Shown: positions 33,616 through 42,583, counted from the first letter of the stretch. The stretch: DNA of 64,000 nucleotides from Pokkaliibacter sp. MBI-7 (GCF_029846635.1 NZ_JARVTG010000001.1:1270501-1334500); one strand, 5' to 3'. The notes: generated by a model from the sequence alone, not told the origin. Numbers and translations are program-made.

Positions 33616-35225
33616 GAGCCTACCAGCCACAAAACTTCCGCCGCGCCATGTCATGGCTGCACTCCTGGACCGGCCTGCTGCTCGGCTGGGTGCTGTTTGC
33701 GGTGTTTGTCACCGGCACCCTGTCGTTCTTCCAGCGTGAAATCACCTTGTGGATGCAGCCTGAACTGCAGGTCGACAGTCAGGGCAGCGACGGTATCGAC
33801 ACCGCGCTGGCCTATCTGCAACAGCATGCTGCCGCTGCCAAGCGCTGGTCCATCGACCTGCCTGACAGCCGGGGCGATACCCTGCAGCTGACCTGGGGCA
33901 ATGGCGAACGCCGCCACGATATGCAGCGGGTGGCGCTCAACCCGGCCACCGGCGAAGAGCTGTTCCCGCGCCAGACTGCAGGTGGCAACTTCTTTGTGCG
34001 CTTCCACTATGAGTTGTATGGCCTCTCGCCGCGTGCCGGTAACTGGATCGTCGGTATCGCCACTCTGTTCATGTTTGTCGCACTGATCACCGGCATCATC
34101 ATCCACCGCCAGATCTTCAAGGACTTCTTCACTTTCCGCGCCAACAAGGGCGCCCGCTCCTGGCAGGATGGCCACAATGCCACCGGCGTGCTGATTCTGC
34201 CGTTCTTCCTGATGATCACCTTTTCCGGCCTGCTGCTGCTTGGTACCGAACTGCTGCCCGCCGTGGAGAAGGCCATGTTCGGCGACAGTGAACGCGGTAT
34301 GCACGGCGCCATGCACCGTCATCGTGGCGAAAGCGGCGGCCCGGAGCCCGTCAGCAGCGACGTAGTGCCCATGACTGATCTGCATCAGCTGGTGGCAGCA
34401 GCCCAGGCGGCGTGGCCGGTCAACGGTGTGCAGAGCATCAGTATCAGCAATCCCAATACCGCGCAGGCAGAAGTGGAAATCGCACAGGGCGGCAGCACCA
34501 GTCTGTCTAACCGCGGCATGCCCAATCGCCTGCGCTTTAACGGCGTGACCGGTGAGCCGCTGAACGAGGATGAAGCCGATGACCGCAGCTGGGTCAGCAA
34601 GCTGTTTTTCTCCTTTGAAGGGCTGCATCTGGGTGTCTATGCCATGCCGGTGCTGCGCTGGCTGCTGTTTGTTTCCGGCCTGTTCGGCTGCGTGGTGATT
34701 GCCAGCGGGCTGGTGCTGTGGGTGGCTACCGACCACCAGAAACTGCGCCCGGGTCAGCGTAAGCCTTTTGCCCTGCGTCTGCTGGAAGTCCTTAACGTTG
34801 GCTCCATCGCCGGCATCCTGATCGGGCTGGCGGTGTATTTCTGGGCCAATCGGTTGCTGCCGGTTACGCTGGAAAACCGTCGAAGCTGGGAGATCAACCT
34901 GTTCCTGATCAGCTGGGGGTTGACCTACCTGCATGCCCTGCTGCGCACCCACCAACAGGCCTGGGTTGAACAGCTGAGCCTGGCCGGTGCCCTGACCCTG
35001 ACCCTGCCCGTGCTGAATGGCATGACCGGCGGCATGTCGCTGCTGCACAGCCTGAGCGCCGGGCAGTGGCAGGTGGCCAGCTTTGACCTGTGCGCCCTGC
35101 TGCTGGGCGGGATGTATCTGTATGCGGCACAGAAAACCCATGGCTATCAGCCCAGACCCGCCACTGCCAGACCTCAGGCAAGCCGCATCACGAACGCAGA
35201 GCAGCCGCAGAATTCAGCCGGCTGA
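33612..35225 (+). CDS. PepSY-TM protein, probable ferric-siderophore reductase (FpvG-like)
   Basis: 537 residues. An N-terminal transmembrane helix (SWLHSWTGLLLGWVLFAVFVTGTL) carries the His-bearing PepSY-TM signature. Further helices include NWIVGIATLFMFVALITGIII and GVLILPFFLMITFSGLLL, with large periplasmic PepSY loops. In Pseudomonas the homologue FpvG reduces ferric pyoverdine at the inner membrane. The GTG at 33612 overlaps the upstream stop and gives the conserved RAYQPQNFRRAMSWLHSW start; a longer frame from 33507 lies in the previous gene. It is the central gene of a three-gene operon. Confidence 0.85.
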   Translation: MRAYQPQNFRRAMSWLHSWTGLLLGWVLFAVFVTGTLSFFQREITLWMQPELQVDSQGSDGIDTALAYLQQHAAAAKRWSIDLPDSRGDTLQLTWGNGERRHDMQRVALNPATGEELFPRQTAGGNFFVRFHYELYGLSPRAGNWIVGIATLFMFVALITGIIIHRQIFKDFFTFRANKGARSWQDGHNATGVLILPFFLMITFSGLLLLGTELLPAVEKAMFGDSERGMHGAMHRHRGESGGPEPVSSDVVPMTDLHQLVAAAQAAWPVNGVQSISISNPNTAQAEVEIAQGGSTSLSNRGMPNRLRFNGVTGEPLNEDEADDRSWVSKLFFSFEGLHLGVYAMPVLRWLLFVSGLFGCVVIASGLVLWVATDHQKLRPGQRKPFALRLLEVLNVGSIAGILIGLAVYFWANRLLPVTLENRRSWEINLFLISWGLTYLHALLRTHQQAWVEQLSLAGALTLTLPVLNGMTGGMSLLHSLSAGQWQVASFDLCALLLGGMYLYAAQKTHGYQPRPATARPQASRITNAEQPQNSAG

Positions 35226-35250
35226 TCCACAGCAGTAAAGGAAATAATCC

Positions 35251-35568
35251 ATGACTACCCTGCTTGCCTTTGCCCTGTGCCTGCTGGGCTTTAACCTGCT
35301 GTGCATCAGCATGAGCCGCAACGCCAGACTGATCGGTCTGACTCCCCTGCAACCCCGCCAGCAGCCCCTCAACCGCTGGCTTGGCGCACTGCTGATCGCC
35401 GCCAGTCTGCCCGTCTGCTGCCTGCACTACGGCAACGTGATCGGCCCCGTCGCCTGGTGCGGCTGGATGAGTCTGGCAGTGTTTTGTATCGGCCTGCTGC
35501 TCAGCTATCGTCCCGCGCTACTGAAAACACTGGCCGGCGGTTCACTGTGGCTGAAAAGTCCGGGCTGA
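35251..35568 (+). CDS. DUF3325 small membrane protein
   Basis: 105 residues with three hydrophobic segments. LLAFALCLLGFNLLCISMSRN and the conserved GAWLA-like central helix match DUF3325, the usual third member of the DUF3649-PepSY-DUF3325 set. It lies 25 bases behind the PepSY gene with AAAGGA before its ATG. It probably helps assemble or regulate the inner-membrane iron reductase; that is inferred from co-occurrence. Confidence 0.75.
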   Translation: MTTLLAFALCLLGFNLLCISMSRNARLIGLTPLQPRQQPLNRWLGALLIAASLPVCCLHYGNVIGPVAWCGWMSLAVFCIGLLLSYRPALLKTLAGGSLWLKSPG

Positions 35569-35599
35569 TCAGAACAGCCAGAACACAGGGAACCCACAC

Positions 35600-36175
35600 T
35601 CAGGCAGCCCCAGAGACTGCCTGCCCCTGAGCCAGATAACCCAGCTCGTACCCTTCCTGCTGCGGCTGCAGCTCCACCGGTGCAGCCCACAGGGTAAAGC
35701 GCAGCAGCTGCCAGTGCTGCGGGTCAAACGCGCTGATGCTCGCCAGCGCTCCCCGTTGCTGCTGCGTATCGAGCCACTGCTGCTGTTGCTGTTCAAGCCC
35801 GGCCAGTGCCAGTGACGACGGGATCGCCGACAGCTCGCGTACGGCAAAGCGTGCCTGTTGTACTGAAGTGCCGACATGCTGATACAGGGGAATCCAGCTC
35901 AGTACATCGGGTCGCCCGAAGTCGCCCTGCAACGCAGCGAAGCCCGGGCTGCAGAGAAACTGGCGCATGCCACCACTGCCCCGCCACAGGTAAAAGGGCG
36001 CATAAACATTCTGTGTGGCAGGCCATGTCTGACTGTGGATATCGGCATACAGCCAGGCCTTGAACACCAGCTCGGGGAAACCATCGAGCAGATGCCCTTT
36101 ACTGGCAATACGCTGACGGATCACCGCCATGTCGTAGTCGGCAGGCAGCACGAAACGGTAGTTCATGGCGATCAT
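35600..36175 (-). CDS. DUF4865 family protein
   Basis: 191 residues. The start MIAMNYRFVLPADYDMAVIR and GHLLDGFPELVFKAWLYAD match DUF4865. LYQHVGTSVQQARFAVRE is typical of its middle. The function is not established; the fold may be an alpha/beta-barrel like that of small monooxygenases. The ATG at 36175 overlaps the tautomerase stop (ATGA), so it is the third gene of an operon. A Gln-rich run (LEQQQQQWLDTQQQ) is unusual but in frame. Confidence 0.78.
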   Translation of the reverse strand: MIAMNYRFVLPADYDMAVIRQRIASKGHLLDGFPELVFKAWLYADIHSQTWPATQNVYAPFYLWRGSGGMRQFLCSPGFAALQGDFGRPDVLSWIPLYQHVGTSVQQARFAVRELSAIPSSLALAGLEQQQQQWLDTQQQRGALASISAFDPQHWQLLRFTLWAAPVELQPQQEGYELGYLAQGQAVSGAA

Positions 36176-36588
36176 GACGCATGCTCCCTGCTCTGACGGG
36201 CCTGCATGGCAGGCAGCGACAGCCCGTGGCTGAAAGACCATTCACTGCCGCGGTTAGTGGTGATGATGACCATGACATCCTCCGGACGTTGCCCCAGCCG
36301 CAGCTGTAACTCGCGACACAAACGGGCGAAAAACGCCTCACGGCAGGCATCGCTGCGTTCTCGACCGGCGATGATCTGAAATACCAGCACATCCGCAGAA
36401 CGCTCACCCCCGGCCAGATAGTGCGGATCAAAGATCAGCCGGCCTGTGGGTAACTCCTCAATGATCTGGAAGCGATCGGTGGCAGGCACCTCGAAACACT
36501 CCACCAGAGCCAGATGCAGGGCGTCGGAGACCTGCTGCAGATAGGCTTCGGGCTTACCGGCCTGCAGGGTGATGCGACTCAGCGGCAT
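36172..36588 (-). CDS. tautomerase superfamily protein
   Basis: 138 residues. If translation starts at the ATG at 36588, Met is followed directly by Pro, the catalytic N-terminal proline (Pro1) of tautomerases, as in MPLSRITLQ. A GTG two codons upstream, overlapping the previous stop, would bury that proline and is rejected. The body (LHLALVECFEVPATDRFQII, then AGRERSDACREAFFARL) matches the tautomerase_2 type. It is the middle gene of a CMD-tautomerase-DUF4865 operon; the substrate is unknown. Confidence 0.82.
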   Translation of the reverse strand: MPLSRITLQAGKPEAYLQQVSDALHLALVECFEVPATDRFQIIEELPTGRLIFDPHYLAGGERSADVLVFQIIAGRERSDACREAFFARLCRELQLRLGQRPEDVMVIITTNRGSEWSFSHGLSLPAMQARQSREHAS

Positions 36589-36590
36589 GA

Positions 36591-36950
36591 TCACTGCCCT
36601 CCCTGACAGGCACTGGCTGGCAGCTCACCGAGCAGCACGGCGGCAGAGGCAGCACAGGGCCAGCCCGCATAGAACGCCAGATGGCTGACCAGCTCGGCCA
36701 GCTCCTGCCGGGTCACGCCGTTATCCAGCGCCCGGTGCAGATGAAATGGCAGTTGTGCCGTGCGGTTCATCGCCACCAGTGCCGCAACAGTAATCAGACT
36801 GCGATCCCGCGGGCAGAGCTGCGGGCGCTGCCAGTTGTCATCGAACAGCACACGGTCAGTCAGTTCAGCAAAGTAAGGGGCAATCTGACCAAAGGCCTGC
36901 TGCCCTGCCTGACTGCGGGCGGATGATGACTCTGTGGATAACGGCTCCAT
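36591..36950 (-). CDS. carboxymuconolactone decarboxylase family protein
   Basis: 119 residues. The CMD core is PRDRSLITVAALVAMNRTAQLPFHLHRALDNGVTRQEL. Unlike AhpD it lacks CxxC at the usual place, so it is nearer to true CMD or to proteins of unknown role. The last residues carry Cys (WPCAAS). It is the first gene of the operon and lies 130 bases from a divergent LysR gene that probably regulates it. Confidence 0.83.
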   Translation of the reverse strand: MEPLSTESSSARSQAGQQAFGQIAPYFAELTDRVLFDDNWQRPQLCPRDRSLITVAALVAMNRTAQLPFHLHRALDNGVTRQELAELVSHLAFYAGWPCAASAAVLLGELPASACQGGQ

Positions 36951-37080
36951 GGGGCACTCCTGTTCTCAATGGTGATGACAGCGTTGACAACAGCAGGCTA
37001 GCGCCGAAAGATAATTTAAAAAATCAGAATATTTAAAATAGATAATCCTGATTTTCAGGACCATCATCAGGTAAGCACTC

Positions 37081-37962
37081 ATGCGCAAAGTCACCCTGGA
37101 TCTCGACGCCCTGCGAAGTCTGGTCACCGGTATTGATCTGGGCAGCTTTGCCAGTGCTGCCGATGCCCTGCACCGCTCCACCTCCGCCGTCAGTGCCCAG
37201 CTGAAAAAACTGGAGGAGCAACTGGGCCAGCCACTGCTGCGCCGCAATGGCCGGGGCCTGGAGTTACTCCCTGCTGGCGAGGTGCTGCTGTCGTATGCAC
37301 GCCAGCTACTGGCCACCAATGACGAAGCGGTGATGGCCCTGCAACAGGTGCAGCTGCAGGGTCAGGTGCGGCTGGGTCTGCAGGAGGACTTTGGTGAGCA
37401 GTTGCTGACGCAGGCGCTGGGCCGCTTCAGCCGCGCTTATCCGGGCGTACAGATTGAAGTGCAGGTGGCGCGTAACGCCGGGCTGGTGGCAGGCATGCGC
37501 AGCGGCCGGCTGGATCTGGTGCTGGCCTGGGGCGACGGCCAGCCACTGCCCCACAGCCAGACCTTGCAGCCTTTCGCCATGCAGTGGATTGGCAACGATG
37601 ACAGCCTGACCACTTCGCTACAGCCCTTGCCGCTGATTCTGTTTGAGGCGCCCTGCCTGCTGCGGCAGCGGGCACTGGCAGCACTGGATCAGGCTGGCAT
37701 TCCCTGGCGCATTGTCATGACCAGTCACAGTCTGGCGGGCATCTGGGCGGCCGTGCAGGCCGGTCTGGGGGTGACGGTACGAACCCGGGCAGGCATGCCG
37801 GCAGGTCTGCAGTTGCTGGGCAAAGCACAGGGGTTGCCGGACTTGCCCTCGCTTGAACTGGTGCTGCACCGGCTGGAGGCCACGCCCAGTCTGGCCGTGC
37901 AGTGCTTGCAGCGCTGCCTGCTGGACAGCCTTGAGAGGGAATCGTTCTCCCTGCACAACTGA
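37081..37962 (+). CDS. LysR family regulator of the CMD-tautomerase operon
   Basis: 293 residues. The winged helix includes GSFASAADALHRSTSAVSAQ and LKKLEEQLGQPLLRRNGRG. The effector domain starts near residue 90. The AT-rich divergent gap (36951-37080) is the likely operator region. This LysR/CMD/tautomerase/DUF4865 set recurs in proteobacteria, which supports a regulatory link. Confidence 0.85.
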   Translation: MRKVTLDLDALRSLVTGIDLGSFASAADALHRSTSAVSAQLKKLEEQLGQPLLRRNGRGLELLPAGEVLLSYARQLLATNDEAVMALQQVQLQGQVRLGLQEDFGEQLLTQALGRFSRAYPGVQIEVQVARNAGLVAGMRSGRLDLVLAWGDGQPLPHSQTLQPFAMQWIGNDDSLTTSLQPLPLILFEAPCLLRQRALAALDQAGIPWRIVMTSHSLAGIWAAVQAGLGVTVRTRAGMPAGLQLLGKAQGLPDLPSLELVLHRLEATPSLAVQCLQRCLLDSLERESFSLHN

Positions 37963-38290
37963 CCCAGTGATGACACCGGCAGGGTAAGTCTGGCCCTGCC
38001 TGCTGTGCCGAAACGCCGTATGTCGCCCTCTGCGCACGGCCATCATGAACAAACCTCACGAAGAGCATGAGACAATACCAGTTTTGCTCATGTTAGGTTC
38101 CTAGTATAACTAACGCTATACCGCTCCACTTCAGATAACGTCACGGTTCAGCTTAGTTACATCAGTGAATGAAGCGCTCACATCGACTGTGAAAAATTCT
38201 GACCGGGAAGATCAGAACAAAAATAATGTTCCCGGCATGAGCAAGGACAATGATCAGAATTTATTTTAGGAATTTGGGTAGCAGATCATC
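37963..38290. other. leader and promoter region of mesX-mesD
   Basis: 328 bases without a gene, markedly AT-richer than the surroundings. CCGGGAA (38203-38209) pairs with TTCCCGG (38229-38235), and an inner GAAC/GTTC can pair instead. The word CATGAGCAA occurs at 38235 and in reverse complement near 38087. These may be parts of a structured leader or regulator sites. I recognised no known riboswitch. Confidence 0.45.
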
Positions 38291-39274
38291 ATGAATACGG
38301 ACTTTAGCTTCAGCATCAAAAGCATTAATTTCGATGAGAATTATCATCCCTCGGATAGTACACGGATAACGACCAATTTCGCGAATCTGGCCAGAGGCAG
38401 CAGCCGCCAGGAGAACCTGCGCAATGCTTTAAGGATGATCAACAATCGCTTTAATGCGCTGGCGAACTGGGATAACCCCACTGGTGATCGCTATTCCGTG
38501 GAACTGGAAATAGTGTCGGTTGATATGAATATCGACAGGGAAGGTCAGGATCAGACGTTCCCGACTATTGAAGTGCTGAAAACCAATATTATTGATCACA
38601 CCACCAGCAAACGTATTGAAGGTATTGTGGGCAATAACTTCTCTTCCTATGTTCGTGATTATGATTTCAGCGTACTGCTGCTGGATCACAATAAGGACCA
38701 GCCCAAATTCAGCATTCCTGAAAACTTTGGCGACCTGCACGGCAAACTCTTCAAGAGTTTTGTCAGCTCGGCTGTTTATAAGCAGCACTTTAACAAGCCG
38801 CCGGTGATTTGCCTCAGTGTGTCAGATAACAAGATCTATCATCGCAGTGAAAACCAGCATCCTGTATTGGGCTTTGAATATCATCCCAATGAATCCTCAC
38901 TGACCGAACAGTATTTCCGGAAAATGGGATTGCAGGTGCGTTATTTCATGCCGCCTAACAGTGCAGCACCGCTGGCCTTCTATTTCTTTGGTGATCTGCT
39001 GAACGATTACACCAATCTAGAGCTGATCAGCACCATCAGCACGATGGAGACTTTCCAGAAGATTTACCGGCCTGAAATCTACAATGCCAACTCTTCTGCC
39101 GGGCAGCGTTATCAGCCTAATCTGAAGAATTCGGATCACTCATTAACCCAGATTGTTTATGACCGGGAAGAACGCAGCAAACTGGCTGTTGAGCAGGGCA
39201 AATTTACTGAAGAGTATTTCATCAAGCCTTACCGCGCCCTGCTTGAGCAATGGTCTGCCAATTACGTTCTTTGA
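38291..39274 (+). CDS. mesX: MesX, DUF1852 partner of methionine synthase MesD
   Basis: 327 residues of DUF1852, recognised from FSFSIKSINFDENYHPSDST, NRFNALANWDN and the central PVLGFEYHPNESSLTEQYF. Genetics in other bacteria shows that DUF1852 (MesX) is required with the MetE-like core protein MesD for folate-independent, oxygen-dependent methionine synthesis. The biochemical job of MesX is not settled. It precedes mesD by 27 bases on the same strand. Base composition is lower in GC than the neighbours. Confidence 0.85.
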   Translation: MNTDFSFSIKSINFDENYHPSDSTRITTNFANLARGSSRQENLRNALRMINNRFNALANWDNPTGDRYSVELEIVSVDMNIDREGQDQTFPTIEVLKTNIIDHTTSKRIEGIVGNNFSSYVRDYDFSVLLLDHNKDQPKFSIPENFGDLHGKLFKSFVSSAVYKQHFNKPPVICLSVSDNKIYHRSENQHPVLGFEYHPNESSLTEQYFRKMGLQVRYFMPPNSAAPLAFYFFGDLLNDYTNLELISTISTMETFQKIYRPEIYNANSSAGQRYQPNLKNSDHSLTQIVYDREERSKLAVEQGKFTEEYFIKPYRALLEQWSANYVL

Positions 39275-39301
39275 TCACCTGAAAGCACAGAGTCATTCAT
39301 A

Positions 39302-40330
39302 ATGAAAAAATTATTACCCACCTCTACCGCAGGCAGCCTGCCCAAACCCTCCTGGCTGGCGCAGCCAGAAACCCTGTGGTCTCCCTGGAAACTGCAGGAT
39401 GAGGAGCTGGTTGACGGCAAGCAGGACGCACTGCGTTTGTCGCTGCAGGAGCAGCAACAGGCTGGTATCGATATCGTCAGTGATGGCGAGCAGACCCGCC
39501 AGCACTTTGTCACCACCTTTATCGAACACCTCGACGGGGTTGATTTCGAGAAGCGCGAAACCGTCAGAATTCGCAATCGCTACGATGCCAGCGTGCCTAC
39601 CGTGTTTGGTCCGGTCAGTCGCCAGAAATCCGTTTTTGTTGAAGATGCCAGGTTTTTGCGCCAGCAAACCCAACAGCCGATCAAATGGGCCCTGCCCGGC
39701 CCGATGACCATGATCGACACGCTGTATGATGCGCACTACAAGAGCCGCGAAAAGCTGGCATGGGAGTTCGCCAGGATCCTCAATCAGGAAGCCAGAGAAC
39801 TGGAAGCGGCCGGTGTGGATATCATCCAGTTTGATGAACCCGCCTTTAACGTGTTCTTTGATGAGGTCAATGACTGGGGTATTGCCACCCTGGAGCGTGC
39901 CATTGAAGGGCTGAAGTGTGAGACCGCCATCCATATCTGCTATGGCTACGGCATCAAGGCCAACACCGACTGGAAAAAGACGCTGGGTTCAGAGTGGCGG
40001 CAATACGAAGAGATCTTCCCCAAGCTACAAAAATCCAACATCGACATAATCTCGCTGGAATGCCAGAACTCCCGCGTCCCCATGGAGCTGCTGGAGCTGA
40101 TTCGCGGCAAGAAAGTGATGGTAGGCGCCATTGACGTGGCCTCCAACACCATCGAAACACCCGAGGAAGTCGCCAACACCCTGCGCAAAGCGCTGCAGTA
40201 TGTCGATGCCGACAAACTCTGCCCCTGCACCAACTGTGGTATGGCGCCACTGTCACGCCGGGTGGCCAACGCCAAGCTGAATGCCCTGAGTGCCGGTGCT
40301 GAGATTGTTCGCAGGGAGCTACAGGGCTGA
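39302..40330 (+). CDS. mesD: MesD, folate-independent methionine synthase (MetE C-domain-like)
   Basis: 342 residues, about the size of the MetE catalytic domain without the folate-binding N-domain. Zinc ligands are visible at His211 and Cys213 (IHICYG), Glu253 (SLECQNSR) and Cys312 (CTNCGMAPLSR). LPGPMTMIDTLYD and QFDEPAFNVFFDEV shape the homocysteine site. With MesX beside it, it probably methylates homocysteine using a non-folate donor. A strong hairpin follows the stop. Confidence 0.87.
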   Translation: MKKLLPTSTAGSLPKPSWLAQPETLWSPWKLQDEELVDGKQDALRLSLQEQQQAGIDIVSDGEQTRQHFVTTFIEHLDGVDFEKRETVRIRNRYDASVPTVFGPVSRQKSVFVEDARFLRQQTQQPIKWALPGPMTMIDTLYDAHYKSREKLAWEFARILNQEARELEAAGVDIIQFDEPAFNVFFDEVNDWGIATLERAIEGLKCETAIHICYGYGIKANTDWKKTLGSEWRQYEEIFPKLQKSNIDIISLECQNSRVPMELLELIRGKKVMVGAIDVASNTIETPEEVANTLRKALQYVDADKLCPCTNCGMAPLSRRVANAKLNALSAGAEIVRRELQG

Positions 40331-40652
40331 TTTCAGCGGGACAATACGACATAAAAAGGGCTATCGGTTTGATTATCAAGCCGATAGCCCGGACTCAGGC
40401 TTTACTGTATTTCGTCAGTCTGGGGACTATGAAAGGTGTAGCCCCGACAGGCGACCATCTGTTTGATTACACATATCATGGCGTGTCTCGTGCGACAGAA
40501 TGACGGCATGAATCTACCAGCCACCTCCCAACTACAGGACAACGAACGGGAAGTCCTGCCATGCCACGATCAAGGCGCATGGAACCTACCATTTCCAATG
40601 GCCACTATATTTTCATGACATAAGACGCCTTCATTGTTTGAGAAAAAACGGT
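40331..40652. other. AT-rich gap between mesD and the C58-like gene
   Basis: 322 bases without a gene. The first part contains the mesD hairpin (40358-40390). The rest drops in GC towards the protease-like gene and must contain its promoter. No repeat or attachment site was recognised at this boundary. Confidence 0.4.
40358..40390. terminator. hairpin behind mesD
   Basis: GGGCTATCGG (40358-40367) pairs with CCGATAGCCC (40381-40390); a wobble and four more pairs extend the stem to the TTA loop. An A-run stands on its left, so it could act as a terminator in either direction; no T-run follows on the plus strand. Confidence 0.65.
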
Positions 40653-41540
40653 ATGGATATATATCGCCGCACCAATACTCACGCTCATCAGCACGAATAT
40701 CAACAGGGCGAATATCCGCAAAGGCAAGCTCGTTCATCTGCTAATACGCAACCTCAGATACCTCAGCACCGCTCCGCTATAGATCAGGAACAATTGCACC
40801 AATACACCCAGGCTACATTAGCAAAACATCAGCATATTCAAGGTGCCGCACAGGAGCTAAACCTGAATTACAGCATGCCATTCGATCAGGATAATTTTCA
40901 AAAACTGATCTATCAGAAATTTCCGGAAGTGTTGAACGCAGTACCTTCAGAGGAACGCGATGCCGGCATATGCCTTGGGCTGTCTATGGTTTGGCTTAAG
41001 CAACGGCTGCAAGGCAAAAATGATAACGAATTCCATCAGGCAATTCTCAACCCTGAGCACGATGCCGCATTGCTGCAGGTACTCGCTGCACAACATGTTG
41101 AACAAGGTAATGTGCCAGCAGAGTTACCTCCTAATGCCATCAGTGAAACCGTAGCACCAGCACTAGGCTTGCAATTGATTCCTGCTTCCAGAACACAGAT
41201 CAGTCAAACTATTCCTATAACCCCTATGGCGCACTTTGCCGAGAGCCTGGAGCAGGCTATTCAGCAACCAAGACCACAACAAGGCCTACTACTTCTAACG
41301 GATCACCATGCAACGGCGCTTTTTCGGGACAGCCAGAATGCTTTGCATTTCTTTGATCCGAATTGTGGGGTTATAAGCAGCCCAGCAGAAAATCGCATAT
41401 ATCTTTATGCGATGATGTCTAACCTGATGGAGAATACAACGCCGAATAAAAGCAACAATGTTTACCTTACGGAAATGCAAAGCCCATCAAAACCTATCTT
41501 TCAGGAAAGATCTCTTCATACCCTAAGATTAGCAAAATAA
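40653..41540 (+). CDS. putative YopT-type (C58) cysteine protease effector
   Basis: 295 residues. The three C58 motifs are present in order: GICLGLSMVWLK with Cys107, DHHATALF with His219, and FFDPNCG with Asp235. YopT and AvrPphB proteases use this Cys-His-Asp triad and are injected into host cells. The N-terminal ~65 residues are rich in Gln and His (HAHQHEYQQGEYPQRQ) and look disordered, as secretion leaders often do. No signal peptide is seen. Composition is AT-richer than the flanks. No secretion apparatus or chaperone gene lies beside it. Catalytic class is a good guess; delivery and targets are unknown. Confidence 0.65.
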   Translation: MDIYRRTNTHAHQHEYQQGEYPQRQARSSANTQPQIPQHRSAIDQEQLHQYTQATLAKHQHIQGAAQELNLNYSMPFDQDNFQKLIYQKFPEVLNAVPSEERDAGICLGLSMVWLKQRLQGKNDNEFHQAILNPEHDAALLQVLAAQHVEQGNVPAELPPNAISETVAPALGLQLIPASRTQISQTIPITPMAHFAESLEQAIQQPRPQQGLLLLTDHHATALFRDSQNALHFFDPNCGVISSPAENRIYLYAMMSNLMENTTPNKSNNVYLTEMQSPSKPIFQERSLHTLRLAK

Positions 41541-41752
41541 TCAAAATCCATAATTCAACAACCTCCTTTCCTTTTTCCCTCTTTTTATTACCGGACTTAC
41601 TTTACGCAGCCATAATTACTCGATTCCAAACCACCAGTTAAGAATCAACCAACCAGCCTCCTCGTTATCTCTTCTGACTGTCAGCCAATAATAAGACCTC
41701 CCCGAAACGACGTTCACTTTAACGAACGCTAACAAGCTAACGAGGTCACACC

Positions 41753-42583
41753 ATGCAATCCACTTCCAGTTCCACACACATTCCTTCACGCTTCAGTGGC
41801 AAGACCGTACTGATCACCGGTGGTGGCAGCGGTATGGGTAAGGCGGCGGCATTACGCTTTGGGCGGGAAGGGGCTCAGGTGGTGGTCGCCGGGCGACGCA
41901 CTGCCGAGCTGGAACAGGTGGTCAGTGCCATTACGGCTGAAGGTGGCCGCGCGCTGGCGATTGCCACTGATGTCAGTGACGAAGCTCAGGTCAAAACGAT
42001 GATCAGGCGGACGGTGCAGCATTTTGGCCAGCTTGATCTGGCCTGGAACAATGCTGGCACCCTCGGCACCTTTGCCCCCATCGAGGCCTTCTCTCTGGAA
42101 GATTTTGACCACATCATCGCCACCAATCTGCGTGGCGTCTTCTGCTGTCTGAAGTATCAGATCGACGCCATGCGCAAACAGGGAGTCGCCGGTGCTATCG
42201 TCAATACCTCATCGTGGACGGCGCAGGGGGCGATGCCCGGCATTGCCGCCTATGCCGCCAGCAAGAGCGCACTGGATGGCCTGATGCGGACCGTGGCGGT
42301 GGAGGCTGGAGCCCATCAGATCCGGGTCAACAATGTCTGCCCCGGCATTATCGCCACGCCGATGGCGGAGGGGGTGTTGTCTTCAGAGGCCAGCCAGCGC
42401 CCCTTTATCCGCCATACGCCGCTGGCCCGCATCGGTACGCCGGAAGAGGTGGCCGACGCGGTGCTGTGGCTGTTGTCTGACGATGCCCGCTTTGTCACCG
42501 GCCAGTGTCTGACCGTTGACGGTGGCTACACCCTTGGCGGCCTGCGGCCCTGGCTCAACCCGATTATCAGCCAGCACGGTTAA
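41753..42583 (+). CDS. short-chain dehydrogenase/reductase
   Basis: 276 residues. TGGGSGMG at 22-29 binds NAD(P), NNAG follows at 99-102, catalytic Ser is near 153, and YAASK gives Tyr167 and Lys171. NNVCPGIIATPM and VTGQCLTVDGGYTLGG are typical of glucose/3-oxoacyl-type SDRs. GAGG lies before the ATG. It is convergent with a LuxR regulator and has no evident operon partner. Substrate unknown. Confidence 0.86.
   Translation: MQSTSSSTHIPSRFSGKTVLITGGGSGMGKAAALRFGREGAQVVVAGRRTAELEQVVSAITAEGGRALAIATDVSDEAQVKTMIRRTVQHFGQLDLAWNNAGTLGTFAPIEAFSLEDFDHIIATNLRGVFCCLKYQIDAMRKQGVAGAIVNTSSWTAQGAMPGIAAYAASKSALDGLMRTVAVEAGAHQIRVNNVCPGIIATPMAEGVLSSEASQRPFIRHTPLARIGTPEEVADAVLWLLSDDARFVTGQCLTVDGGYTLGGLRPWLNPIISQHG

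Noticed and set aside
38090..38290. SAM riboswitch upstream of mesX
   Set aside because: No SAM-I, SAM-II or SAM-IV core could be recognised; only generic stems.
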